Below, piece after piece: positions 8,111-16,463 of a stretch of DNA of 64,000 bases. The notes under the pieces were generated by a model. It was not told the origin of the DNA. It saw nothing but the letters and a program-made list of their open reading frames with translations, and did no database searches. This DNA is from LMUY01 sp964247705. Lineage in GTDB: Bacteria > Pseudomonadota > Alphaproteobacteria > Acetobacterales > Acetobacteraceae. The translations under genes were made by a program, and so were the position numbers. The DNA lies in the NCBI GenBank assembly GCA_964247705.1, contig CAXTVQ010000006.1, positions 50,831 to 114,830 on the forward strand, written 5' to 3'. Position 1 is the first letter of the stretch; every line of letters begins with the position of its first letter.

Positions 8111-9415
8111 TCAATCCGGAACGCCGGCTCGCCGGAGACCCTCGGCATAATATTCGCGATCCGCAGCCGTTGTCGGTATGCGATTAACTATCTTAGTTAT
8201 CGTTACCGTCGGATCTATTGCGCGTAATGCTAGCAGGCTGTCTGCTGCGTCCTCACGCCTGTGGAGGTGGCCAAGAACACCAAGTCTAATGTTCAAACCA
8301 GATACATGACTCGGGTTACGAGCGAGCACAACATCTGCCAAAATATCAGCATTCTCTAAGTCACGATTAAAGAAATGTGCGACGAGCAGTGCATTCTCAG
8401 TCAGAAAGATGTGTGGATCGCGGGGGGAAAGCGAGTGGGATACGGTCGCATGTTTTATCGCTGTAGCATGTTCACCATTGTAGCTTTTGGTGAAACTACT
8501 TAGCGTCCAAGCAATCGGAAGATTTGGATTCAGCTTGATTGCCTGAGCATGCAGTTGAAGAGCGCTTTGAACATCATGCAGAAAGTAGCTTTTTACGTGC
8601 CCGGCAATCGTCAACGCGCGCGCATCTGAACCGTCAAGGCGGACAGCCCGGTCGGCGGACGCGCCAGCAAGCGCAGTCAAGTCGCGGGGGTTTGTAACCC
8701 AGCCTTGCCCAACGGCCATGATACTCCAGTATGCGAGCCAGGTGTGAGCAGAAGCGTAGTTCGGATCCTGCTCGATGGCCTCTTCCAGGCTCTGGCGCGC
8801 ACGCATGAAGCTCGCCTTGTCGAGTCGGAAAATGCTTTGGATCGCACCAAGAACCAGCCTGTGAGCGGTTCCGATCGGTGTCCGGACCGGCCTGTCGGAA
8901 ACCGGCCCGCGCGAGAACAGGTCGGGATCAATCTGGCGGACAGTCTCAGCAGCAATCTCATCTTGCAATGAGAAGATATCTCGAGTCGTTCCGTTAAAAG
9001 TCGCGGTCCAAATAACCTCGAAATCCAGGACGACGTCGAGGAGCACGACAGTCAGGCGAACCTCCGCTCCGACGACCTCGACCGTCCCGTCGAGGATGTA
9101 GTCTAGCCCATACATGCGGCATCGGCCGAGTACATCGGCAGCAGGACCCGTTCCATCCCAGAACGTCGCAGTCGCCATCAAGCGTGGTGAGCGGAACCGT
9201 GAAACGGCCGCGGAAATTTCCTCGGCCAAGCCAAACGCAATGCCATGGCCGTCAGGCGCGCCGACAGCCCGGAACGGCAGAATGGCCATTCGCCATCCTA
9301 ATTGATGCTTGGCGATCTCGGACGAATACGAAAAGATTTTCGGAAACCGGTCGAGCATCTCGATGCTTGCGTCACCGAGGGCTGACACTACGGGACGTTC
9401 CGCACGCTTTTCCAT
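8111..9415 (-). CDS. TPR protein paralogous to the SARP-like regulator but lacking its DNA-binding domain
   Basis: A 434-residue protein colinear with the C-terminal two thirds of the regulator at 4394-6451. Both share a TolB-like domain start (MAILPFRAVGAP here), GLAEEISAAVSRF, YILDGTVEV, LQDEIAAETVRQ, TPR helices including DARALTIAGH, and the ending EYYAEGLRRAGVPD. There is no winged helix or BTAD helix bundle before it, and the upstream spacer has no remnant of one. It could act as a sensor, decoy or partner for the full-length regulator. Third-position base use is visibly less GC-rich than in flanking genes, suggesting recent transfer. Confidence 0.7.
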   Translation of the reverse strand: MEKRAERPVVSALGDASIEMLDRFPKIFSYSSEIAKHQLGWRMAILPFRAVGAPDGHGIAFGLAEEISAAVSRFRSPRLMATATFWDGTGPAADVLGRCRMYGLDYILDGTVEVVGAEVRLTVVLLDVVLDFEVIWTATFNGTTRDIFSLQDEIAAETVRQIDPDLFSRGPVSDRPVRTPIGTAHRLVLGAIQSIFRLDKASFMRARQSLEEAIEQDPNYASAHTWLAYWSIMAVGQGWVTNPRDLTALAGASADRAVRLDGSDARALTIAGHVKSYFLHDVQSALQLHAQAIKLNPNLPIAWTLSSFTKSYNGEHATAIKHATVSHSLSPRDPHIFLTENALLVAHFFNRDLENADILADVVLARNPSHVSGLNIRLGVLGHLHRREDAADSLLALRAIDPTVTITKIVNRIPTTAADREYYAEGLRRAGVPD

Positions 9416-9858
9416 ACTGCCCTAACCCTGTGCCATTAACGAACAGACCAATGCCTTACTTAACCAACGCATGCCTACCAAACGAGTAAGTAGCGGGAGT
9501 CAACCGCGAGCGTGTCGAGACGGTCTGCTCGTTAACAGATAGCCATTCATTTAGTAAATAATGCTTTAGCATAGCGGAGGCAAACCAAGCCGCGCTACGC
9601 TAAAAACATCGCACTTCAATTTTCCTGGCAACTATAAACACCCTCAGGAGTGCCGGTGCGGCAGATGACAGAGAATCATGCTGGTTTTAACGGCATTATA
9701 ACGCATTTCTGCGTCTCAATCGGCTATTCGAGGTTAATTCGGACACTTCAACGCAGGAGCCTGTCGTCGTACTCTCAGCAGTACGATCGTGTTTAGCAAG
9801 CCGGCGTAAGCCTGCACTTAAAAATCAAACGCGGACACGCCGCCATGCCAGGATAACC
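9416..9858. other. Gene-free AT-rich spacer
   Basis: No reading frame with a convincing start and length was found here. It contains an imperfect dyad at 9565-9604 and a small hairpin with arms TCGTAC and GTACGA at 9767-9772 and 9781-9786. It should hold the divergent promoters of the TPR gene and the MFS transporter gene. It may also mark the right edge of the accessory locus. Confidence 0.5.
9565..9604. repeat. Imperfect inverted repeat (12-bp arms)
   Basis: The arms TTTAGCATAGCG (9565-9576) and CGCTACGCTAAA (9593-9604) pair at 11 of 12 positions around a 16-nt loop and run into an A-tract. It lies between divergent genes, so an operator or transcript-end role is possible. No function is assigned. 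Confidence 0.35.
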
Positions 9859-11079
9859 ATGCTGAGCTCCAAGACCATGTCGTCCTATGCCGCTCGCTCG
9901 GCAATCGCCCCGAATTCAGTGGCTTTCACGATCCTGCTCGGCATCCTGGCCGGGTTGCCGGTGCTCTCGATCGATATCAGCGCACCGACCCTGGTACTCC
10001 TGCCCAAGGCGCTCCAAACCACATCGGCGATGGCCGGGTTGACGTTGTCCTTGTTCATGGGCGGTTTCGCGCTCGGGCAGGTCGGCGGCGGCAATTTATC
10101 CGACTTACGTGGCCGCAGACCGGTATTGCTGACGGGGTTGGCGGTTTATGCCGCAGCCGGGTTGGCCTGTGCGCTGGCTGCATCAGGGATCGACCTGGTG
10201 ATCGCCCGCTTCGTCCAGGGCGCCGCCGCCGGCGCCTGTTCGGTGTTGTCCTTCGCCATCGTGCAGGACCTGTTCCAGGGGGAGGCCGCCCGCAGCAAGC
10301 GCGTCCTGGTGACCGTGGTGTTCGGCGTCGTCCCGATCTTCGCCCCGTCACTCGGCGCGTTGGCGTCCGACGTGGCAGGATGGCGGCTGGTCCACGTCCT
10401 GCTGGCGCTTGCCGGCGTGCTCCTGCTCGGCATCACGTGGCTCGGCATGGCGGAAAGCCGGCCGGCAGCCGTGCGCAAGCAGGCAACGCCCGGAGGCACA
10501 CGGCGGCTCCTGAGCGACATACGATTCGTAGCGCTCGCCACGGCCAACGCGCTCAGTTACGGGGCGGTGTTCGCCTACGTCGCCGGCTCCCCCGTCGTCA
10601 TCATGGCGGAGTTCGGGCTTCCATCCGAAATCTACGCCGCGATCTTCGCCGTCACAGCTCTTTCGCTCACCTTCGGCGCCTTCAGCAGCAGCCGGTTCGT
10701 CCGCCGCGGCGTGAGCGTGCGTGCGCTGTTGACGGTCAGCTTCATTGTGATGGCGGTCTCGGCCGTCGTTTTGACGCTGATCAGCACATCCACCGTGCCG
10801 ACGGTGCTGTTGATTTCGATCCCCGTGATGATGGTGATGCTGTTTGCCCGGGGCGTCATCTCGCCGAACCTGCAGCACCTTGCCATCGAGCGGCACCGCG
10901 ACCGCGCCGGGGCCGCATCGGCCGCTGTTGGCGTGTCCCAGCTCCTCTCGGCTGCACTTGCGAGCGCGCTCGTGTCGGCACTGCTGCCGCTTTACGGTCC
11001 GGTGGCCCTCGCCATCCCCATGGCCGCACTCACCACGGTGTCGCTCGGCGTGGGCTTGTGGGCGATCCGCTCACCTTGA
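9859..11079 (+). CDS. MFS drug-resistance transporter, Bcr/CflA type
   Basis: A 406-residue major facilitator with about twelve hydrophobic segments. The loop between helices 2 and 3 carries the antiporter signature GQVGGGNLSDLRGRRPVLL. The helix 1 region (GLPVLSIDISAPTLVLLPKAL) and the run ARFVQGAAAGACSVLSFAIVQDLF are typical of Bcr/CflA H+-coupled exporters. It probably expels drugs or small amphipathic metabolites from the cytoplasm. It sits next to the peptide locus, so export of that product is conceivable, but nothing in the sequence ties them together. An internal Met at residue 7 is an alternative start. Confidence 0.85.
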   Translation: MLSSKTMSSYAARSAIAPNSVAFTILLGILAGLPVLSIDISAPTLVLLPKALQTTSAMAGLTLSLFMGGFALGQVGGGNLSDLRGRRPVLLTGLAVYAAAGLACALAASGIDLVIARFVQGAAAGACSVLSFAIVQDLFQGEAARSKRVLVTVVFGVVPIFAPSLGALASDVAGWRLVHVLLALAGVLLLGITWLGMAESRPAAVRKQATPGGTRRLLSDIRFVALATANALSYGAVFAYVAGSPVVIMAEFGLPSEIYAAIFAVTALSLTFGAFSSSRFVRRGVSVRALLTVSFIVMAVSAVVLTLISTSTVPTVLLISIPVMMVMLFARGVISPNLQHLAIERHRDRAGAASAAVGVSQLLSAALASALVSALLPLYGPVALAIPMAALTTVSLGVGLWAIRSP

Positions 11080-11183
11080 GGCGGCCGATTGAGATAAAGG
11101 CAACGCCCGGGAGAACGACTCGGTCGCGATAGGCACGGCCCTTGCAGCGCGGAATGTTCGCTGCAACCCGAGGAAGCCAACCG

Positions 11184-12758
11184 ATGCGCCGCCGCACCCT
11201 GCTTGCCTCCAGCCTTGCCGCCGCCACCCTGGCCCGGCCCGCGATCGTGCGCGCCGCGGGTGCGACCACCCTGAAGGTGATCCCCTACGCCGACCTCGCC
11301 TTGCTGGACCCGGCCGTCTCCGCCTTCATCACCCGCAACCACGTCCTGATGGTGTTCGACACGCTGTTCGGGGTGGACGAGCAGGGTGTCGTGCAGCCGC
11401 AAATGGTGGAAAGCGCCGCCGCCGAGTCGGACGGGCTGACCTGGACGCTCACCTTGCGCGCCGGGCTGCTGTTCCACGACGGCACCCCCGTGCTGGCGCG
11501 GGACTGCGTCGCTAGCATCCAGCGCTGGTGGGTGGGGGACGCCTTCGGCCAGGCGCTCGCCGCTGCAACGAACGAGGTGTCCGCGCCGGATGACCGCACG
11601 ATCCGCTTCCGGCTGAAGGCGCCCTTCCACCTGCTGCCGGACGCGCTGGCGCATCCGACCAACACGATGTGCGCGATCATGCCGGAGCGGTTGGCCAAAA
11701 CGCCGGCCAGCGCGCGGATCGTGGAGATGGTCGGCAGCGGCCCGTTCCGCTATCTCGCGGCCGAGCGGGTGGCCGGTGCGCGCAACCATTACGCACGGTT
11801 TGAAGGCTACCAACCCCGCCAGGGTACGCCCAGCTTCACCGCCGGCCCGCGAGTCGCCTACTTCGACCGGGTGGAGTGGATCACCACGCCAGACCCGGCG
11901 ACCCAGGTGTCGGCCCTGCGCGCCGGCGAGGTCGATTACGTCGAGCAGCCGCTGATGGACCTGGTGCCCTCGCTGAGGAGCGACCGCCGCCTGACGGTCA
12001 ACGTGGTCGAGACGAAGGGGCTGATCGGCTTTCTCCGGTTCAACTTCCTGTTTCCGCCGTTCGACAGCGCGGCGGTTCGCCGGGTGGCGCTGAAGGCGGT
12101 CAACCAGCGCGAGTTCATGGAGGCGGTGGTCGGCGGAGCGGCACCTTACGACGACCAATGCGGCATCTTCACGACCGGAACGCCGATGGCCAATGCCTCC
12201 GGCATGGAGATGCTGAGCGGCAAGCACTCGGTGGAGTCGCTGCGGGCGGAGCTGAAGGCTTCCGGCTATGCGGGGGAGAAGATCGTCTATCTCGAGCCGA
12301 CGGACGTACCGCGCATCAACGCCATCGCCGAAGTCGGCGCGGACATGCTGCGCAAGATCGGCATGAACGTCGACGTGATTGCAACGGATTGGGGCACGAC
12401 CGTGCAGCGCAGCGTCAGCCGCCAGCCGCCAGACAAGGGCGGCTGGCACATGTTCGCCGCGTTCTCCGGCGGGGTCGATATGAGTTCGCTCGGCACGCAT
12501 CAGCTCGCCCGCGGCAATGGCGCCGGGGCCTATAACGGCTGGCCGGACCTGCCGAAGCTGGAGGCGATCCGCGACCAGTGGCTCGCGGCGCCCGACCTCG
12601 CGACCCAGCAGCAGCTTGCCCAGGCGTTCCAGGCGCAAGCCATGCAGGACGTGCCCTACCTGCCGCTCGGGTCGTATCAGCAGCCAGCCGCCTACAAGGC
12701 GGATCTCACGGGGGTACCGAAAGGGTTGGTGCTGTTCACGGGCATCCGGCGCGCGTGA
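11184..12758 (+). CDS. ABC transporter substrate-binding protein, family 5 (DppA/OppA-like)
   Basis: A 524-residue periplasmic binding protein. ATG 11184 is preferred over 11142 because GAGGAA lies 8 bases upstream and the protein then begins with a signal peptide (RRRTLLASSLAAATL, RAAGA cleavage region), possibly Tat-type because of the leading arginines. Family 5 features include FDTLFGVDE, the LRAGLLFHDGTPVLARD block and the late DVPYLPLGSYQQP. The usual substrates are peptides, opines or glutathione-like molecules. No permease or ATPase gene lies nearby, so it depends on a transporter elsewhere or is a leftover. Confidence 0.85.
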   Translation: MRRRTLLASSLAAATLARPAIVRAAGATTLKVIPYADLALLDPAVSAFITRNHVLMVFDTLFGVDEQGVVQPQMVESAAAESDGLTWTLTLRAGLLFHDGTPVLARDCVASIQRWWVGDAFGQALAAATNEVSAPDDRTIRFRLKAPFHLLPDALAHPTNTMCAIMPERLAKTPASARIVEMVGSGPFRYLAAERVAGARNHYARFEGYQPRQGTPSFTAGPRVAYFDRVEWITTPDPATQVSALRAGEVDYVEQPLMDLVPSLRSDRRLTVNVVETKGLIGFLRFNFLFPPFDSAAVRRVALKAVNQREFMEAVVGGAAPYDDQCGIFTTGTPMANASGMEMLSGKHSVESLRAELKASGYAGEKIVYLEPTDVPRINAIAEVGADMLRKIGMNVDVIATDWGTTVQRSVSRQPPDKGGWHMFAAFSGGVDMSSLGTHQLARGNGAGAYNGWPDLPKLEAIRDQWLAAPDLATQQQLAQAFQAQAMQDVPYLPLGSYQQPAAYKADLTGVPKGLVLFTGIRRA

Positions 12759-12774
12759 CCCGCGGCGGGCGCGG

Positions 12775-14673
12775 TCAGCCGCGGTTCGGGACGACCCTCT
12801 GCGTGACCCGGGACGCCAACCGCCGCCATGGGCTTGCATCCTCGTTCGCTGCTTTCACCGGCGCGACCTCTGGTTGCACGACAGCGGCCGGCAGGCTCCG
12901 GCGCTTGAGCACGTAACCGGTCTCGTCGGCGGTGAAGCCCGCGCGCTCATACAGGTCTCGGGCCAGCAGGTTGGCGTCGGTCACCACCAGGACGCCGCGG
13001 ATCTCCGGCGCGTCGATCGCGGCCGTCACCTGCGCCAACATCGCGATCTCGGCTTCCATGCCGACGACCCGGCAGCTCATCACGAACTGCTCGATCACCG
13101 CCCCGCGCACGATGGCCACGCCGACCAAGCCGTACCGGCTGAACCGGTCGGCGACCTGGAATGTGTGCCAGCAGCCACCCTCCGCGAACAGGGCGGCGGC
13201 CTGCTCGCGCGTCCAGCGCTGCCCGGTGGTGTTGAACTGGTTGGACTTGTTCACGAGTTCGATCGCCCGCGCGAAGGCGGCGTCCGCCACGCCGGTGACC
13301 CGCGTGCCCTCGACGCTCATCTGCAGCGAAGCCAGGAAATCCGCGCGCGAGAGTGCCTCCCGCGTGCTCTCCCGGGCCACCAACGCGCGGACCGACTCGG
13401 TACGTCGGCCGGATTCGGCAGTTAGCGTCGCCACCTGGGTCTCCGGCGCCCAGAGCAGGATGCGCCGGGTAAGCAACGGGTTGGCGCCCAGGACGCGCAC
13501 GTCTGGATAGGCGGCCTGGACCGCTGCGCGCTCGGCCGGGTTGTCGTCGATGAACACCACGCTGCGCGGCAGCAGGTTCACCTGGCGGCATATGATGCCG
13601 ATGTTCTCCGCCTTGCTCTGCCAGTTGATCTGGCGGACGGCGAAATCGTCGAGCGTGAGCCGGCCCTGGAAGATGCTGTCCCAGGCGGCTTCGACCACGG
13701 CCTGCGTGTTCTTGCTGACGAGTGCGAGGAGGATGCCGCGCCGCTTGAGGTAGATCAGCGCCTCGGCCAGGGCGATCGGCCAACCCTCGGTCAACGCCGG
13801 GTCGCCCACGCCGACCTCGGCGATCACGCCGCGCCACAGTGTATCGTCCAGGTCGACCGCGACCAGTTTGACCTGATCGACCTGCCGGACGGTTTTGACC
13901 ATGGCCGTCACTTCCTGCCACAGCGCGCGCGCGAACAACCGCGGCTGGGTGCGGTCCAGCGCCGAGGCGCGCACCGGCGGCTCGATCCGGTTCTGGTCGT
14001 GCTGGTGGTCCCAGTCGTCCATCACCGTGCCATGGCCATACAGCCAGCTAGCGTCGTCCTGCATGTGGCGGCGGCCGAAATTGGCGGAAATCGCGTCCAG
14101 GTCGAGCACGTAGGCGTTGGGCAGCGGGTCGATCCGCTCGGCGATCAGCCGGTTCAACTCCTCGACGTAAAAGGTCGGGTTGCGCAGGTCGCGCCGCGGC
14201 ATCAGACGGCCCAGCCCGTTCTGCTGCGCCGTCATGAACGTGCCGACGAAGGTCAGCATGTGGTGATCGCGGTAATAGCCGAGCGCCCCGTCCAGCATGA
14301 CATGCAAGCGGCGGGCGGACTCGGCGAAGGCGGCCTCGTAGCTCGCCGCGTCGTCCCCCGGCAGCCGCATCATCCGGTGCTCGTGCATCATCTCGCGCAG
14401 CGGCAGCAGCAGCACTTGGCAGTCATAGCTGGCGGCTGGCTGGGGAGGGGCAGGGGGCAGCGCCGCCGCGTGGTTGAACAGAATGACGTCGGCCTTGGCC
14501 CCCGGGACCATGTTCTCGATGTGCGGGCCGAGCGCCTCGCCGAAACAAGAGCCGACGATCAAGACGTTGCGCAAGCTGAACGGTGTGACGGAAAGGTCGT
14601 CCGGAACCCGGTAGCGTTCGTCCGGCCCTGAGACATACGTGCCGGCCCCGTCGTACACCGCCTCGCCGCCCAT
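12775..14673 (-). CDS. FkbH-like HAD-IIIC phosphatase/acyltransferase protein
   Basis: About 632 residues. Start 14673 was chosen because GGGAG lies 8 bases upstream; the longer frame to 14964 overlaps the next gene's control region. The N-terminus has an SGNH-hydrolase-like IVGSCFGEAL near residue 40. The HAD-IIIC domain carries the nucleophile motif DLDDTLWRG near residue 274, with SKNTQ and FIDDNPAER downstream. The C-terminal part resembles a GNAT fold (RFSRYGLVGVAIVRG). FkbH-like proteins load glyceryl or other acyl units on carrier proteins or dephosphorylate lipid or sugar intermediates. No carrier protein or synthase is adjacent, so the substrate is unknown. Confidence 0.75.
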   Translation of the reverse strand: MGGEAVYDGAGTYVSGPDERYRVPDDLSVTPFSLRNVLIVGSCFGEALGPHIENMVPGAKADVILFNHAAALPPAPPQPAASYDCQVLLLPLREMMHEHRMMRLPGDDAASYEAAFAESARRLHVMLDGALGYYRDHHMLTFVGTFMTAQQNGLGRLMPRRDLRNPTFYVEELNRLIAERIDPLPNAYVLDLDAISANFGRRHMQDDASWLYGHGTVMDDWDHQHDQNRIEPPVRASALDRTQPRLFARALWQEVTAMVKTVRQVDQVKLVAVDLDDTLWRGVIAEVGVGDPALTEGWPIALAEALIYLKRRGILLALVSKNTQAVVEAAWDSIFQGRLTLDDFAVRQINWQSKAENIGIICRQVNLLPRSVVFIDDNPAERAAVQAAYPDVRVLGANPLLTRRILLWAPETQVATLTAESGRRTESVRALVARESTREALSRADFLASLQMSVEGTRVTGVADAAFARAIELVNKSNQFNTTGQRWTREQAAALFAEGGCWHTFQVADRFSRYGLVGVAIVRGAVIEQFVMSCRVVGMEAEIAMLAQVTAAIDAPEIRGVLVVTDANLLARDLYERAGFTADETGYVLKRRSLPAAVVQPEVAPVKAANEDASPWRRLASRVTQRVVPNRG

Positions 14674-14853
14674 CCGACCGACTCCCACGCGCAGCCATGC
14701 CAAAAGCAAGAATAGTCGGCGATATGCGACGAACAGCCGTTCGCGTGCAAGCCGCGCCGACCCGCCTCGTGCCGTCCGCGATGGGGTGCGTGACTTCCAC
14801 CCGGCAAGCCGGCAGACCAGTCTGCAACCATGGCACGACAGGAGGGAGCAAGG

Positions 14854-16272
14854 ATGCTCCAGGACGCGACCAAATCCACCATCACGGCCGACGCCGTCTT
14901 CGCCCGGCTGCAACCGGTGCTGGGCGACCGGCTGACCCGGGCCGCCGCGCTGCGTGACCAGCATGCGCGCGGCGAAGGCGTGCCGGCGATGGGCCAGCCG
15001 GATCTCGTCGCCTTTCCGCTGACCAACGGGGAGGTTGCCGCCATCGCCGCCGCCTGCACCGACTGTGCCATGCCGCTCGTGCCCTGGGGCACCGGGACCT
15101 CGCTCGAGGGCCAGGTCGCGGCGCTGCAGGGCGGCGTGTGCGTGGACCTCTCGCGCATGGACAAGGTCCTGACGGTTTCGGCGGAGGCGATGGATTGCCG
15201 GGTGCAGGCAGGCGTCACCCGTAACGCGCTCAATGCAGAGCTGCGGTCGAGCGGCCTGTTCTTCCCCGTCGATCCCGGCGCGGATGCGTCCCTAGGAGGC
15301 ATGGCGGCGACCCGTGCATCCGGCACCGCCGCCGTGCGCTACGGCACCATGCGGGAGAACGTGCTTGGCCTAACCGTGGTCACGCCGGGCGGACAGATCA
15401 TCCACACGGGCGGGCGGGCGCGGAAATCGGCGTCCGGCCTGGACCTCACCCGGCTGTATGTCGGCAGCGAGGGCGTGCTCGGCCTGATCACGGAGGTGCA
15501 GCTCAAACTCTATGGCCTGCCGGAGGCGACGGTGGCCGCGGTGTGCCAGTTCGCGACGGTACGGGCGGCGATGGCCACCGTGATCGCGGTGCTGCAGGCT
15601 GGCATTCCGGTCGCCCGGATGGAGTTGCTCAATGCGCTGCAGATGCACATGAGCAAACGGTATTCGGATGGGCTCGAAGCCTTCGAAGAGGTGCCGACGC
15701 TGTTCTTCGAGTTCCACGGCAGCGAGGCGGGTACGCAGGAGCAGGCCGCTTCGGTGCAGGAGATCGCGGCGGAGATGGGCGGCGCGCGCTTTGCCTTCGC
15801 CTCACGGGCGGAGGAGCGCTCCCGGCTGTGGAAGGCGCGCCACAACGCGTATTACGCGACGGTGCACTACCTGCCGGGCCGCGTGGCCATGGGCACCGAT
15901 GCCTGCGTGCCGATCTCGGCCCTGGTCGAGTGCATCGCTGAGACGGAAGCGGACGTCGCGGCGAGCGGGTTGCTGGCGCCGCTCGTCGGCCATGTCGGCG
16001 ACGGCAATTTCCATCTGGGCATCATCTACGACCCGGCAAATGCGGATGAGCGGGCGAGGGCGGAAGCGCTCGCTTACCGCACCGGGGAGCGGGCGATCCG
16101 CATGGGCGGCACCTGCTCGGGCGAGCACGGCATCGGGCTGCACAAGCGCGGGCTGGCGGCACGGGAGCATGGCGCCGGGTCCGAGGTGATGTGGGCGATC
16201 AAGCGGGCGCTCGACCCGGCGGGGATCATGAATCCGGGCAAGCTGCTGCCGGACACTGAGCACCGATCGTGA
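14854..16272 (+). CDS. FAD-linked oxidase, GlcD / D-lactate dehydrogenase type
   Basis: A 472-residue flavoprotein that oxidises a 2-hydroxyacid such as glycolate or D-lactate and passes electrons to a membrane carrier. ATG 14854 has AGGAGGG 7 bases upstream; the ATG at 14830 does not. The PCMH-type FAD domain includes PWGTGTSLEGQ (usually PxGxGTSLEG) and DPGADASLGGMAATRASGT. The C-terminal domain ends with GHVGDGNFHLG, EHGIGLHKRG and the family tail MNPGKLLP. It is a single-gene type rather than a glcDEF cluster, which favours a cytochrome-linked D-lactate dehydrogenase. Confidence 0.88.
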   Translation: MLQDATKSTITADAVFARLQPVLGDRLTRAAALRDQHARGEGVPAMGQPDLVAFPLTNGEVAAIAAACTDCAMPLVPWGTGTSLEGQVAALQGGVCVDLSRMDKVLTVSAEAMDCRVQAGVTRNALNAELRSSGLFFPVDPGADASLGGMAATRASGTAAVRYGTMRENVLGLTVVTPGGQIIHTGGRARKSASGLDLTRLYVGSEGVLGLITEVQLKLYGLPEATVAAVCQFATVRAAMATVIAVLQAGIPVARMELLNALQMHMSKRYSDGLEAFEEVPTLFFEFHGSEAGTQEQAASVQEIAAEMGGARFAFASRAEERSRLWKARHNAYYATVHYLPGRVAMGTDACVPISALVECIAETEADVAASGLLAPLVGHVGDGNFHLGIIYDPANADERARAEALAYRTGERAIRMGGTCSGEHGIGLHKRGLAAREHGAGSEVMWAIKRALDPAGIMNPGKLLPDTEHRS

Positions 16273-16297
16273 CGGCGCCTGCGCACGCCTGTTTCCA

Positions 16298-16451
16298 AGC
16301 TTTTCCGAACCGCTTGCGGAGCAGCCTCTCACTCTCGGCAAGCCCGTCTTGGGTGAGTTGAACAGACTTGGTCGTGCCGACCGGATCGCCGATCATGCCC
16401 TTGGCGTAACGGCGGCCGAGCATCCCAGTCGTGGCCTTTCCAGGCACCATG
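16298..16451 (-). pseudogene. DUF6429-like remnant, 5'-deleted and frameshifted
   Basis: One frame gives AKGMIGDPVGTTKSVQLTQDGLAESERLLRKRF, split here as AKGMIGDPVGTTKSVQLTQD then GLAESERLLRKRF, which from memory matches the conserved C-terminus of DUF6429 proteins. Just upstream the match continues in another frame as GAWKGHDWDA, the segment that normally precedes it, so there is a frameshift near 16420. The N-terminal half is missing where the ClC gene ends (16464). A decayed gene is the best reading. The family function is unknown, and the homology is from recall only. Confidence 0.5.
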
Positions 16452-16463
16452 CCCGCTCACCCG

